Origin: Omphiscola glabra
Taxonomy: Eukaryota > Mollusca > Gastropoda > Lymnaeidae
Assembly (NCBI GenBank): GCA_964017045.1
Contig: OZ024794.1
Location: forward strand, 19,469,617-19,533,616
Reading direction: 5' to 3'
Length of the DNA: 64,000 bases
Positions 21,841 to 32,984 of this stretch are shown here, piece by piece. Under the pieces are notes generated by a model, which saw only the letters and a list, made by a program, of their open reading frames with translations, made no database searches and had not been told where the DNA came from. Position 1 is the stretch's first letter, and each line of letters begins with the position of its first letter. The position numbers and the translations under genes are program-made.

Positions 21841-22081
21841 CGCTGGAACAAAGCGGTTTTTATTATGGTCGTTAATTGTGTTTGGCTCTCAGCTGGGCCG
21901 TAATAGTTGATATTTTTATGAACGTAGTCTCAAAAAGCCCTTTGTCTTCCAAACAAATTGGACATACGGGCTACTTATCGTTGTACGCATGTCTGGGCTT
22001 TCGTTGTGGTGAGTTTATTCTCTCAATAATTACAGCAAAGACTATAGGTCCTTATGGATTGCAACAGGTGCAGTTATAAAG

Positions 22082-22241
22082 CAGGGGCTCTCAACCTGCG
22101 GTCCATTAGAGTTCATAGGGATTTGTCACTGGGTAAAAATTGAATATGTTCGCAACACAGAAACAAATATTTTAATATCAACTAGTTGCGTAACCAAATT
22201 ATAAACGAGAGTCAAAAGGTACAACACTATGAGAACCCCTG
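22082..22241. mobile_element. hAT-type MITE (second family)
   Basis: A 160-bp element starting CAGGGGCTCTCAACCTG and ending TATGAGAACCCCTG, flanked by TTATAAAG (22074-22081) and TTGTAAAG (22242-22249), a 7/8 target duplication. It is non-coding. Confidence 0.85.
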
Positions 22242-22489
22242 TTGTAAAGGTATGAGAATAAATTGTATGTTGTAAAAATGGCTGGAATAAATCACCAAAC
22301 ACTGGTGTGAGTAATGAAGTGATGAACTATTCGGTGAGCCCGTAATTCGTTCCTATACAGAAAATATATAATCTAATGATAAGAGGAGATGAAACACGTG
22401 TTAATATTTTAGACATTGAAAAGAAGACGAGGTTAAAATAGCTTCAGGATTAGTTGATTACAATCTAAATCTCCCTTGTATCCTTCTTA

Positions 22490-23090
22490 CAGCCGGCTCT
22501 GAGAATGTGGTGGTGGCAGAGGAGATCTAAGTGGCGTTGTTTGGTGTAACTGTTGCAATATGGTGGTTGCAGAAGAGATGTAGTGCTACTAATCTAAGTG
22601 GCGTTGCTTGGTGTAACTGTTAAAATATGGTGGTTGCAGAGGAGATGTAGTGCTACTAATCTAAGTGGCGTTGTTTGGTGTAACTGTTAAAATATGGTGG
22701 TTGCAGAGGAGATGTAGTGCTACTAATCTAAGTGGCGTTGCTTGGTGTAACTGTTAAAATATGGTGGTTGCAGAGGAGATGTAGTGCTACTAATCTAAGT
22801 GGCGTTGCTTGGTGTAACTGTTAAAATATGGTGGTTGCAGAGGAGATGTAGTGCTACTAATCTAAGTGGCGTTGCTTGGTGTAACTGTTAAAATATGGTG
22901 GTTGCAGAGGAGATGTAGTGCTACTAATCTAAGTGGCGTTGCTTGGTGTAACTGTTAAAATATGGTGGTTGCAGAGGAGATGTAGTGCTACTAATCTAAG
23001 TGGCGTTGCTTGGTGTAACTGTTAAAATATGGTGGTTGCAGAGGAGATGTAGTGCTACTAATCTAAGTGGCGTTGCTTGGTGTAACAGCT
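22490..23090. repeat. Minisatellite, unit 67 bp, about 9 copies
   Basis: Units contain ATCTAAGTGGCGTTGCTTGG, TGTAACTGTTAAAATATGG and GGAGATGTAGTGCTACTA. Copies from about 22590 on are almost identical, so the array expanded or was homogenised recently. Confidence 0.96.
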
Positions 23091-23182
23091 CTATATTTAC
23101 AGAATGGTATTGTGTCGTGACTTAGAGATATTAAGGGGATTATTTCTTGTCATGCTTAGAGGACATTAGGGAAGTTGACGAG

Positions 23183-23218
23183 AAAGAGAGAGAGAGAGGG
23201 AGAGAGAGGGGGGAGAGA
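23183..23218. repeat. GA-rich microsatellite
   Basis: AGAGAGAGAGAG-type simple repeat interrupted by G runs. Confidence 0.85.
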
Positions 23219-23655
23219 ATAAGGATGGATCAGCCCCGTTGGTTAGGAGTGTAGAATTACAAATGTAGGAGAGCATACCTGTACTGTAATCATTCTTATA
23301 TATCAAAGGAGCTAACATTGAATATTTTATTTTGTTTATTTACTGTGTTATCATCGTGAGGATAAAAAGTGTTGTGTTGAAACTTGAATTCACATTTTCA
23401 TTGAGTCAGATAAGGAACGCATGTGATCCGTGTTTGATGGATGGAGTCCCCCAAATATTCATATTAAGATGAAGCCGCAGAAGTTACAATTACTATCAAC
23501 AAATTAATCAGCTTATGGATTTAGTCTACTTAAACCCCATCAGTTACACTGGGGAACACCGTCGGAATAATTCAAACAACACTGTTTACTGGCCAGAGCC
23601 TCTTGTTGGAGGAAAAAAAAGACTAAAAAAACTTGCACGAGATACAATCTGGCAA
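23219..23655. other. Intergenic DNA, nothing recognised
   Basis: AT-rich. Open frames here show no family resemblance. Confidence 0.45.
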
Positions 23656-23659
23656 GTTT

Positions 23660-23702
23660 CAACAAGATGGCTAGTACTAGTATCAAAAAGATATTTAGTA
23701 CC
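23660..23702. repeat. Left remnant of the 18-bp minisatellite
   Basis: AACAAGATGGCTAGTACTAG, TATCAAAAAGATATTTAGTACC matches units of the array at 28649-28895, on the far side of the LTR retrotransposon. The LTR element therefore inserted into this array. Confidence 0.8.
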
Positions 23703-23940
23703 TGTCAAAAATTCTATTTCTTATCTATATATTTCTGGTCCCCCCAAAATGTCGAACTTGGAACTTTTATGGCCACGAATAATACTTTCAGAACATGGGG
23801 TATATATATAGATAAAGGTCCCTAGCGCTACGTTGATTAGTATTACTATGACTATGTCTAGGGAATGATTAATACAATCAACAGTTATACCAAATTAATC
23901 CTCACTCACAATAACGCTACTATTACTAAAAAAACACCAG

Positions 23941-24953
23941 TGGTTTAGCCACAAATAATTATTTTAATTAGTAAAATACTACATACATAGAAACATACAA
24001 ATAGTAATACTTAATATCGATACAAATACAATGCTTTACTAATAATACGATATTATGATGCTGGACGTTCGGTGGAACGTTCGTCTCGGCTTGCCCTCTC
24101 TTGCCTGCTTCTCGTCTGCTATACACACTGCCAGACTCTTACAGCACACCACAAAGCCCTGGAAGGGTCGCCACTGGTCAGTCAGCTGTGCAGGGGGTGG
24201 GGAGGAATTGCTCGCCACGCTCTGCTACCTCTACAACACTTCTGTTTGGGTCGTCTGCTGACCTTATCTCTTTAGTGCGTTACTCGCTCGTTATTATCTG
24301 CCTTGTGCAATTACTGCGTCAGGGTTAAACTGTTAACCGCTGACGTCTTATACAGTACTGAGTTCTAGTCTACTGAGCTCTGCTATGGCATATGCTTCTA
24401 TAGCCCTGAGCCTAGTCTCATTCAACTGACTGAACTGAGCTAACGTACTAACTGTATTAACTTACTAACTAACTACTCTAACTGTACTAACTAACTACTA
24501 ACTAACTGGCCTACGACACTTGTTTGGACACACTCCAAAAAGCAAATAGTCATAAGCCAGGCTCATACTTGTCTGTCAATTACACTACCGTAATTACAGG
24601 GACGAGAGAGAGCGACTAACTGGCTTACAACTCTATTTATACTCGGATCCAACTAACGCTGACCTAAGTCCAGTTAACGCTGACCTCTGGGTCATACATA
24701 TGATTAATATACTATATGCTAATTTTTCGCCTGGTCAACCAATGGTTCACCAGCTGACCCTAGGTCACAAGCTTGGTCCCACGCTGACCATTTTTCTGGT
24801 TGACCGGGAACATCCATTGTTTCTGACTATGAGTCATTATTATCATCAGTACTGGCCTAATTGAGTCGATCACGTGACAAGCGACTGACAAGTGACCGGT
24901 AGGTTGTGTGAGCCAGCGGGTCTCACACAAGTGAGGACCAGCGGGTCTCAACA
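23941..24953 (-). repeat. 3' LTR (left copy)
   Basis: About 1.01 kb direct repeat of 27627-28648, ending GGGTCTCAACA on the + strand (TGTTGAGACC on the minus strand). Near-perfect identity starts about 24004. Left of 23946 the match breaks, and it begins TGGTTTAGCCAC where the other LTR has TGTCGAGCCAC. Differences seen include GCCAGACTC/GCCATACTC, GGAAGGGTC/GGATTGGTC and AACATCC/AACTTCC. Frames inside the LTR are non-coding. Confidence 0.92.
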
Positions 24954-24975
24954 CTCCCCCCTTCTTCGCTTTGGG
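24954..24975 (-). other. Polypurine tract
   Basis: On the minus strand, AAAGCGAAGAAGGGGGGAG directly precedes the 3' LTR start TGTTGAGACC. This is the expected plus-strand priming site and confirms the element's orientation. Confidence 0.85.
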
Positions 24976-25270
24976 ACAATACCCCGCATTACTGTACTAG
25001 AACATTCTAAGACTTGAAATTATACATTTTAACTTGGATAGAAATGGTAACCAATATACATATCAAGCATACATTCACAGAGCATATAAGAATAATATCA
25101 ATTGCAAGTACAAATATACATGTCCGTAAATGTTACAAAAATTTTTCAATAGTAGCAATAATAACATTTAAAATACATAATGATAAATAATTATAGTGAT
25201 AATTAAACCTGTGAGGATGATAAGAAATCAAATGGAAAATGCAATTATAGTATATTTCAAAGATTAATGA

Positions 25271-25591
25271 CTATTCTCCAACCCGAGAAAGAAAATCAGC
25301 TACAACATTATCCTGTCCTTTTATATAATGTATGTCAAAAACAAATTCTTGTAAGGCTAATGCCCATCTACAGATTCGTGGAATGGCAAAATTTGAAGTT
25401 TTTAAATAACTAAGACATTTATGGACACATTGAAGTGTAAACTTAGCACCTAAGAGATAACGAGTTAACTTTCGTACTGCCCATACAATGGCTAAACAAT
25501 CTTTTTCAATAGTAGAGTATCTGGTTTCATGATCCAGTAGCTTTCTGCTTTTGTACCTGAATGACTGCAAAATCTCTTGTTTCTCTTGCAT
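25271..25591 (-). pseudogene. Gypsy pol: RNase H domain fragment
   Basis: A 106-codon frame encodes the RNase H end of a Ty3/Gypsy polymerase: YKSRKLLDHETRYSTIEKDC, LAIVWAVRKLTRYLLGAKF, then FDIHYIKGQDNVVADFLSR, which is the usual domain terminus. The ETRYSTIEKDCLAIVWA motif carries the conserved acidic residue. It overlaps the upstream frame at 25492-25591 in another register, so a frameshift separates connection and RNase H segments. The integrase that would normally follow is missing; only about 300 bp remain before the polypurine tract. Confidence 0.92.
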
Positions 25592-26718
25592 AATGCATAT
25601 TCTAAGCCTCTGTTAGATGTATTAATAATAAAAGTTAGATTTTTGCTAGGCAACTTAAGAATGGGGTTCTGAACCAGAAGTGTTTGAAAACTCTTCCGTG
25701 CCTTATCACGCTCAACAGTCCATACAACTTTATTGGACTTACCTTTGTTTTTGAGTCCGGTGAGCGATGTGGTTAAGGACGCGAACCCTTGCCTGAATTT
25801 ACTGTAGTATGCTAATCTAGCTAATCGTCTGAGTTGCTTCTTAGTTTTAGGTTGTTGTAGCCTTTTGATTTTATCACTGTTATAAGGTTGTAACGAACCT
25901 TTTTCTACTTTATGTCTTAAAAATTTGATGCTGAATTGATCTAATTTTAAATCGGATGTTTTTACGTTAAATCCTGCCTCATTTAAACAAATAGATACTT
26001 TCCCTAACTCTATTATGTGATCCTCCTTTTGACTCTCAATTAACTCTGGATTAAGACTAACATTGCTTTCTGTTTCTGTGCTTGACTCTACCGTTCGCAC
26101 AGGCACTTTACCTAGTTCTGAGTGTGACCTAATTTCTGGGTCAGCTAACTTTTCCTGACAGACGGTGTTATTGTCTATGCCTACACTACTCTGAGAGGTC
26201 AACTGCTGTGTTTGCTTAGTATGGTCAGGCGCGTCATGGATGATCGCCCTTGACAGTAAACACTGTTTAGGTGCGGTAGCGGTCATCGCTACAATAGGTA
26301 CACACAGGTGACTAGCGTAACCTACATTCTCTAATGCTAAGTCGGCTCCCAGGTTATCTTGACAACGCATGCGTGCCGAAGCGAGCTCGCGCTGTCGATT
26401 TTTCTGTGCCATTTTAATCTCTAGCTTCTCCATTTCTCGTTCAAATTTTCTTGATGATAATTCTATCTGCAATTTAAGTATTATTTTCGTCCTTTCTTCA
26501 TTGGATACTTTTTGTATTCTAGCCATTTCTTCCTGGAATAATTTGTCTCTTTTATCGCTTTCTTCTTGGAATAATTTATCTCTTTTGGCTCTTTCTTCCT
26601 TGAATAATTTATCCCTCTGGTCTGTATATTTATCCCTTACGTAATATGCTTTTTCTTTACCTGTTAGCCCCAAATCAGTGGCTTCATCTTTAAAATCCTG
26701 AATTGACTTCATTGTCAT
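25492..26718 (-). CDS. Gag-start/pol-end chimeric frame of the LTR element
   Basis: A 408-codon frame from ATG at 26718. Residues 1-130 are a charged coiled coil with repeated RDKLFQEE units, preceded by FKDEATDLGLTGKEKAYYV, as in gag N termini of invertebrate Gypsy elements. Residues about 130-245 are low-complexity linker. From about 247 (CLNEAGFNVKTSDLKLDQFS) through KTKKQLRRLARLAYYSKFRQ to SKNLTFIINTSNRGL it matches the thumb and connection of a Gypsy reverse transcriptase. Capsid C terminus, nucleocapsid knuckles, protease and polymerase palm are lost, yet the join keeps the frame. After about residue 370 the frame runs out of register with RNase H. A chimeric protein could be made, but polymerase activity is not expected. 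Confidence 0.85.
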   Translation of the reverse strand: MTMKSIQDFKDEATDLGLTGKEKAYYVRDKYTDQRDKLFKEERAKRDKLFQEESDKRDKLFQEEMARIQKVSNEERTKIILKLQIELSSRKFEREMEKLEIKMAQKNRQRELASARMRCQDNLGADLALENVGYASHLCVPIVAMTATAPKQCLLSRAIIHDAPDHTKQTQQLTSQSSVGIDNNTVCQEKLADPEIRSHSELGKVPVRTVESSTETESNVSLNPELIESQKEDHIIELGKVSICLNEAGFNVKTSDLKLDQFSIKFLRHKVEKGSLQPYNSDKIKRLQQPKTKKQLRRLARLAYYSKFRQGFASLTTSLTGLKNKGKSNKVVWTVERDKARKSFQTLLVQNPILKLPSKNLTFIINTSNRGLEYALCKRNKRFCSHSGTKAESYWIMKPDTLLLKKIV

Positions 26719-27611
26719 ACTTAGCTAAATAACTTTACTGTTTAAATAAAACGGTACCAGTAAGTTAATTGAAAATATAAAAGATTAAAATAGTATTATG
26801 GACAACAAACGTATACAAGACAACTGTGAACGTAAGACTTGACGAAACAATAACAATGTCCCTTAACAATTCCCTACAAACACAATAAGACAAGACAAGT
26901 CTGAAAAAATAAATATTTTGTAATCCAGACACAAAGAAAAGAGAAGATAGTAGACGCCACGTAACTTAACCCTTAAGAACAACTGACACTACAGCTAACA
27001 CTGATGAAGAGATATATAGAATAAAATCCCCAGCGAACTTTATCGCTCTTACGGGTATACGAATTTTATCTATATATATCTAAAGTACCCTAATAGAAGT
27101 AGGAGCATTAAAACTATCTTTTCAAATACAGGAAAAGATACTTACAATGCCACACAAATTGAATAACAAATAACACAAAACGAAGAATAAATATAACCCA
27201 ATTGGTGTGGTGGACCGTGAGGTGACAAAGGTGGAAATTATAAATCAAACCTTCTGTCAAACTGTAGCCCCACTCAAATGCAGCCCAAGATTCAATGCAA
27301 GGAGACGAGGACTCTGCAATACCCAGTTATTCAAATACCAGCTTCAAACTGCTAGACCGTGATCTGACTCCGGTTTATAACACACAGGAATATGTGGAGA
27401 GAATATTTGTAATAATTAATGAAAAGTATTTATCTAAGGTATAAAAATAATTTTTCATTCAACAAAAGCATTCGCACAGCTAACTATACAGGTGGAGGAA
27501 TTAACAACAAATAATTTAACAATAAACTAACTTAAATATTACAAATAAAATATAACTTAAAATAAAATTGGATAAAGTAACGCTAATAATTTAATCTACG
27601 TATAAGTTTTA

Positions 27612-27623
27612 GACGGGCCCCCA
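27612..27623 (-). other. Primer-binding site
   Basis: On the minus strand TGGGGGCCCGTC begins three bases after the 5' LTR end (GGCTCGACA). It resembles the tRNA-Pro-type site TGGGGGCTCGTC, differing at one of twelve positions. Confidence 0.7.
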
Positions 27624-27626
27624 ATA

Positions 27627-28648
27627 TGTCGAGCCACGAATAATAGGCCTATTTTAATAAGTAAACTACAAAATATATATAGAGACACATACAAATAGTA
27701 ATACTTAATATCGATACAAATACAATGCTTTACTAATAATACGATATTATGATGCTGGACGTTCGGTGGAACGTTCGTCTCGGCTTGCCCTCTCTTGCCT
27801 GCTTCTCGTCTGCTATACACACTGCCATACTCTTAAAAGCACACCACAAAGCCCTGGATTGGTCGCCACTGGTCAGTCAGCTGTGCAGGGGGTGGGGAGG
27901 AATTGCTCGCCACGCTCTGCTACCTCTACAACACTTCTGTTTGGGTCGTCTGCTGACCTTATCTCTTTAGTGCGTTACTCGCTCGTTATTATCTGCCTTG
28001 TGCAATTACTGCGTCAGGGTTAAACTGTTAACCGCTGACGTCTTATACAGTACTGAGTTCTAGTCTACTGAGCTCTGCTATGGCATATGCTTCTATAGCC
28101 CTGAGCCTAGTCTCATTCAACTGACTGAACTGAGCTAACGTACTAACTGTATTAACTTACTAACTAACTACTCTAACTGTACTAACTAACTACTAACTAA
28201 CTGGCCTACGACACTTGTTTGGACACACTCCAAAAAGCAAATAGTCATAAGCCAGGCTCATACTTGTCTGTCAATTACACTACCGTAATTACAGGGACGA
28301 GAGAGAGCGACTAACTGGCTTACAACTCTATTTATACTCGGATCCAACTAACGCTGACCTAAGTCCAGTTAACGCTGACCTCTGGGTCATACATATGATT
28401 AATATACTATATGCTAATTTTTCGCCTGGTCAACCAATGGTTCACCAGCTGACCCTAGGTCACAAGCTTGGTCCCACGCTGACCATTTTTCTGGTTGACC
28501 GGGAACTTCCATTGTTTCTGACTATGAGTCATTATTATCATCAGTACTGGCCTAATTGAGTCGATCACGTGACAAGCGACTGACAAGTGACCGGTAGGTT
28601 GTGTGAGCCAGCGGGTCTCACACAAGTGAGGACCAGCGGGTCTCAACA
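27627..28648 (-). repeat. 5' LTR (right copy)
   Basis: A 1,022-bp LTR bounded by TGTCGAGCC and GGGTCTCAACA on the + strand (minus strand TGTTGAGACC...GGCTCGACA, the canonical TG...CA). It carries TAACTAAC-rich and CTGACC-rich stretches shared with the left copy. Confidence 0.93.
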
Positions 28649-28895
28649 GTACCAACAAGATGGCCAGTTCCAACAAGATGACTAGTATCAACAAGATGAC
28701 TAGTATCAACAAGATGGCTAGTATCAACAAGATGGCTAGTACTAGTATCAAAAAGATCTCTAGTACCAAAAAGATGGCCAGTTCCAACAAGATGGCTAGT
28801 ATCAACAAGATGACTAGTATCAACAAGATGACTAGTATCAACAAGATGACTAGTATCAACAAGATGGCTAGTATCAACAAGATGGCTAGTATCCT
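28649..28895. repeat. Minisatellite, unit 18 bp, about 13 copies
   Basis: ATCAACAAGATGGCTAGT units with GGCCAGTTCC and GTACTAGTATCAAAAAGATC variants. An 18-bp unit keeps a six-residue MASINK-like frame open, which is not a gene. It is the right half of an array split by the LTR element. Confidence 0.94.
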
Positions 28896-29334
28896 GATAT
28901 TACTCTCTTATAACATATCATGTAATTCATTTGTAACATGGAACGCAACATATTTTTGACCGATATCAACTTATCGGCTTATACAGTAAGACGAACTGAA
29001 TCAACTGAAGAGTAATTTAGTGTAAAATGTATTACAGATGTACGTAATTTACCCAAGTCACAGGCCCGCTTTGAATGGTACCAAACAGAATTGGTGGAAA
29101 AAAATAGTTGAAGAGTAAAAAAACACAATGAATTTAGATGTGAACATAAAGAAACTCATTCAGTCTGCGGCTATTTTCATTACATCCAACCACCGACTGA
29201 TTTGTGTCAGTATCTCAGGAACGATGTCTCTCGGGTCCTAATATTATTATTTTTTCTTTGTTACATTTTCAACATGATACGTCTATGCGTCCTGGGACTC
29301 CAGTACTTCATCTTGTATGGCGAAACCTATATCA
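28896..29334. other. Intergenic DNA, nothing recognised
   Basis: AT-rich, with no recognisable features. Confidence 0.5.
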
Positions 29335-29531
29335 CAGTGGTTCTCAACCTTCCAAATGCCGCGACCACTTAATACAGTTCCTCATGTTGTGGCGACCCTT
29401 CAACCACAAAATTATTTTCGTTTCTACTTCATAACTGTGGAGTATGTGTGTTTTCCGGTGGTCATTGGCGACCTCTGGGAAAGGGTCGTTCGACCCCCAA
29501 AGGGTCACGACCCACAGGTTGAGAACCGCTG
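29335..29531. mobile_element. SPIN-like hAT MITE, copy 3 (inverted)
   Basis: A 197-bp copy in the opposite orientation to those at 19406 and 21652. It starts CAGTGGTTCTCAACCTTCC, has AATACAGTTCCTCATGTTG and GGGTCGTTCGACCCCC inside, and ends GGTTGAGAACCGCTG. Flanks CTATATCA and CTCTAACA agree at 6 of 8 positions. Confidence 0.86.
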
Positions 29532-29539
29532 CTCTAACA

Positions 29540-30660
29540 CTACTTTGACTTTGTTAAATTCTGTTTTTTTAAATTTTATTTATTTAATTTTTTTTGGTTG
29601 AATTTTTACTTTACAAGATTTCACTGTATTGAAACAAAATATGACACTGAGTATTTGCAGTGCATATTTTCCTGTTAATTTTGTTTATATATTTTTTTAT
29701 CATCTTTACTCTTAAGTGCCTCGTGCTACTGAACTTCATTCGGCAATCTCCTTCTCCCAAACGATTCACCAATTTTTTAAAATACGTGTTAAATATCTCA
29801 AACTCAACGCTCTGTGAAGCTCCGGCTCCAGGTTTCAGAAAATGGCGGTCTTCGCAACCTTCGTAAGACGTCCACACTCAGTGTCATTCCAGGGAAATCT
29901 GCTAATGGCATCACCCCAGACAAAGTGTGTGGTCTCTAAGGGGAAACTGAAGTATTCTGTAATTTTAACATACATAAATAAGCAGGACAGAGACAGAGGG
30001 AAGTGTGTGGGGTGGGGGGAGGGAGAGAGAGATAAAGTGGGAGAAAGAGACGGAGAGGGTGAAGAGTGAGCGAGCGCGAAGGAGAGAGAGAGAGGTCGTA
30101 AAAAGTTGGATAGATATCTAACTTTAATAAAGATTTAGGCTCCAACAACACCGGCTTATCGTTTCGTTTGAGTTATTTTTTTTTAACTCCTAACTTCACA
30201 TAGCACGAATAAGGTTTCTAATCCTAGGAGATTAGGATTTGTTGTGAGCATATTAATCTCCAATGACATTTTTAATTCATACAACTTTATCAGATTTCCC
30301 AATTACTAGTTTCGAAATGTGCTTCTGTGAAAACATCAAATATTTTTTATGAACAAAATCAGATTTTCAATTTAAATAGTAAATTAAACAGCCCCTAAAA
30401 ACAATGTGTTTCCTATAAATCCTGTAAGAAATGTAAAATCGAGCAATTGGGGGGGGGGGTCATTATATTAACCACCCACTTTTACACCGCAGATTTATTT
30501 CACCAACTTTTCAGAAAAATAAAGTATAAAGTGTTATGTATCAATCATCCAACACATTTGCGATATTTTTTTAAAAAGAATCTCAGTTAGCGCAGTTAGC
30601 GGGAATTTTATTTCGTGAATTCATATTGTTTCATGAGGAATAACTGATTTTTTTTTGTGT
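29540..30660. other. Intergenic DNA with GA- and G-rich simple repeats
   Basis: Contains a GA-rich stretch at about 29996-30095 and G homopolymers near 30450. No convincing gene. Confidence 0.5.
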
Positions 30661-30709
30661 GGGGGGGGGGGGGGTGGTGGGGCTTAAAATTTGATAGAAT
30701 TTGTTGTCA

Positions 30710-30800
30710 TTGGTAACGAGTCTATGCACAAAGTTTCAGCTCGATAGCTTGACGGAAGTGGGTCAATTAGCCGTCTAAAGATTTTCGAAGCCAGCCACGA
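30710..30800 (+). repeat. Dispersed repeat, copy 3
   Basis: AACGAGTCTATGCACAAAG, TTTCAGCTCGATAGC, GGAAGTGGGTCAATTAGCC, GTCTAAAGATTTTCG. Collinear with 16325-16440, and likewise preceded by a G homopolymer (30661-30674). Confidence 0.7.
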
Positions 30801-31036
30801 ACAAAGGCGAAATTAATATTATGAATTTTTAAAAAAATATGTTTTTTGTTTTTGTTACTCAACTATAAAGGCAGATTAAAGTGAATCAGTGTCCTTAATT
30901 TAAAGCCAAGAGTCACGTGACTGACACAAATGTTATTGCCAAGAAAAAGCTATATTTTGTCCAATCTTGTCACCAGCTTTCCTAATTCCAGGATAACTGT
31001 CCTTTGACATACATGTGCAGACATGCAGGTACAGAT

Positions 31037-31226
31037 CAGAGGCGTAGCTAGAGTGTTTGACGCCCGGGGGACAAGATTCATTTTAAAGAGCCTCCTTTTC
31101 TCTTCTCAAATCTGAAACCCATTATTTTTATCAATAAAAGAATATCAAAGCAAATTTTGGCGCCCCTAACTAGTTTGGTGCCCAGGGATATCTGTCCCCC
31201 TACCCATCCCTTAGCTATGGCCACTG
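31037..31226. mobile_element. hAT-type MITE (GGCGTAGCTA family)
   Basis: A 190-bp element starting CAGAGGCGTAGCTAG and ending TTAGCTATGGCCACTG, with a perfect 8-bp duplication GTACAGAT (31029-31036, 31227-31234). The target lies at the edge of a 16-bp minisatellite that contributes the GGTACAGA-type flank. A possible degraded relative (GTGGTGTAGCTAGGG) is at about 53940. Confidence 0.9.
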
Positions 31227-31348
31227 GTACAGATATGCTGGTACAGACATGCCGGTACATACATGCCGGTACATACATGCCGGTACATACATGCCGGTAC
31301 ATACATGCCGGTACATACATGCCGGTACAGACTGCCGGTACATACATA
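31227..31348. repeat. Minisatellite, unit 16 bp, about 7-8 copies
   Basis: CATACATGCCGGTACA units; GACATGCAGGTACAGA at 31019-31034 looks like a unit on the other side of the MITE. Confidence 0.92.
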
Positions 31349-31554
31349 TTAGGTAAAGCTTATTATTATCATTTGTCGTCAACAGAATCATTTTTTTTTT
31401 AAAAATCAGAATTGAAATAAAGGACGTGCTATCATGACCCCTTTGAACTTTGACCCGTGTTCTGCAAGGATCTATTCTCTTGTTAGCTGTCGGCGTCCTT
31501 ATGAAATGAAAACAATAGTAATGAGTTCACAAAGATGTGTCGGAAGCCATGATA

Positions 31555-32165
31555 AAGTCCCGGCTAGACAACGGCGACCAGCTCCTCTCCCAGTCTCGGC
31601 TAGTACGCAAACAAGATGACCAATCACAACCCTCCCCCAGTCTCTGCTAGACAAAGGACCATTAACAACTCTCCCCCAGTTCCGGCTAGACAAAGGACCA
31701 TTAACAACTCTCCCCCAGTTCCGGCTAGACACATGCGACCATTAACAACCCCTCCCTAGTCCCGGCTAAACACATGCGACCATTAACAACCCCTCCCTAG
31801 TCTCGGCAAGACACATGCGACCATTAACAACCCCTCCCTAGTCCCGGCTAAACACATGCGACCATTAACAACCCCTCCGTAGTCCCGGCTAAACACATGC
31901 GACCATTAACAACCCCTCCGTAGTCCCGGCTAGACAAAGGACCATGAACAACTCTCCCCTAGCCCCGGCTAGACAGGCAACCATTAACAACCCCTCCCCC
32001 GGTCCCGGCTAGACAAAGGCAACCATTAACAACCCCTCCCCCAGTCCCGGCTAGACAAGGGCAACCATTAACAACCCCTCACCCAGTCCCGGCTAGACAG
32101 AGGCAACCATTAACAACCCCTTCCCCGGTCCCGGCTAGACAAAGGCCACGGTTAACAACCCCTCC
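31555..32165. repeat. Minisatellite, unit about 39-42 bp, about 14 copies
   Basis: Units contain CCCGGCTAGACAAAGGCAAC, CATTAACAACCCCTCCCC. The right side has GGCAACC variants and the middle ACACATGCGACC variants. Confidence 0.94.
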
Positions 32166-32980
32166 CCACTTTTTCACCCACTAACCCCCGGGCCATTTCC
32201 GCTGATCCCCCTCCCCCATACAATTACGCACTTTATTGATCTCGTGCGCAAAGCAGTGTTGAAACATAAGCCCACAATAATCACTACAATTTACTCGTCA
32301 ACACCTCGAGTAGCCCGACTGCCAGGTATTGTAATGTTAGTCTTAAAAGACCCGTAGCATTGAATGATGCACTACCGTTTACCAACTTCATTTCGAAGGG
32401 TTGGAGAGTTCGGGGTTTATTTCGAGGCACGTGGGGGGGGGAAGGCTTTTATGAGGTTTAAGAATTAGCATCATTTGATGAGTTTTAGTTTTAAGGGTAT
32501 TGCACTTCCCTCCTATAAATTTTTTTGAAACCAAGACATGCGCTTGACAAGTTGAACACTTCACTAACTTATCCGACCAGCACATCACTTATCATGTAGA
32601 TACTGTAAGTACTTGTAGACCTACCTTACCGCGATATAATTACAACTATTCTTCATTGGAATGTTTCAAAAGGGAAATGGTTGTTGATTTCCGTAGGAGA
32701 AAATCACCAAATTTTAAATATAATATTTTTTTTAAAAAATCAGTCTAAATCGAGAAAGGACTAAGACGTACCTAAGTGTCACCAGTAATAATAAGCAAAT
32801 ATCACTATATAAAAAAGTGAGCCAAGTTACAAAATCTAATGATCACCAATTAGGTTATTATTATCACTAAGGGGATTAGTTTTATGGTAAATGATGGATG
32901 ATTTTTAGATTGGAGAAATATTTTAGTTCCCTGGTGTTTAAGATGTTCTAGATGTAAAATGTTGTCTTGGTTAGAATATT
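32166..32980. other. Intergenic DNA, nothing recognised
   Basis: A 66-codon minus-strand frame (32388-32588) contains CSTCQAHVL and GGKCN motifs but no domain I recognise. Confidence 0.45.
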
Positions 32981-32984
32981 TATT

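Larger units (their letters stand above)
23703..28648 (-). mobile_element. Internally deleted Ty3/Gypsy LTR retrotransposon
   Basis: A minus-strand element of about 4.9 kb. Its parts are LTRs at 27627-28648 (5') and 23941-24953 (3'), a primer-binding site at 27612-27623, a polypurine tract at 24954-24975, a gag-like start and the distal part of pol. Most of gag, protease and the reverse-transcriptase core are absent, so it cannot move alone. The LTRs differ by only a few bases over about 950 bp, which indicates a young insertion. GTACC stands at 23698-23702 and 28649-28653, a possible 5-bp target duplication. However, 238 bp of extra sequence (23703-23940) lies between the left GTACC and the recognisable LTR, so the left boundary is rearranged or uncertain. 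Confidence 0.9.

Noticed and set aside
24055..24328. Three overlapping + frames in the LTR, repeated at 27749-28023
   Set aside because: They lie within the LTRs of a minus-strand retroelement, appear in both LTR copies and resemble no protein family.
26369..26644. 91-codon + frame rich in Ser/Leu/Asn
   Set aside because: It is the antisense shadow of the gag coiled-coil repeats on the minus strand.
32388..32588. Minus frame with CxxC-like motifs (CSTCQAH)
   Set aside because: It is short, lacks a complete zinc-finger pattern, and no splice or transcript support is visible.
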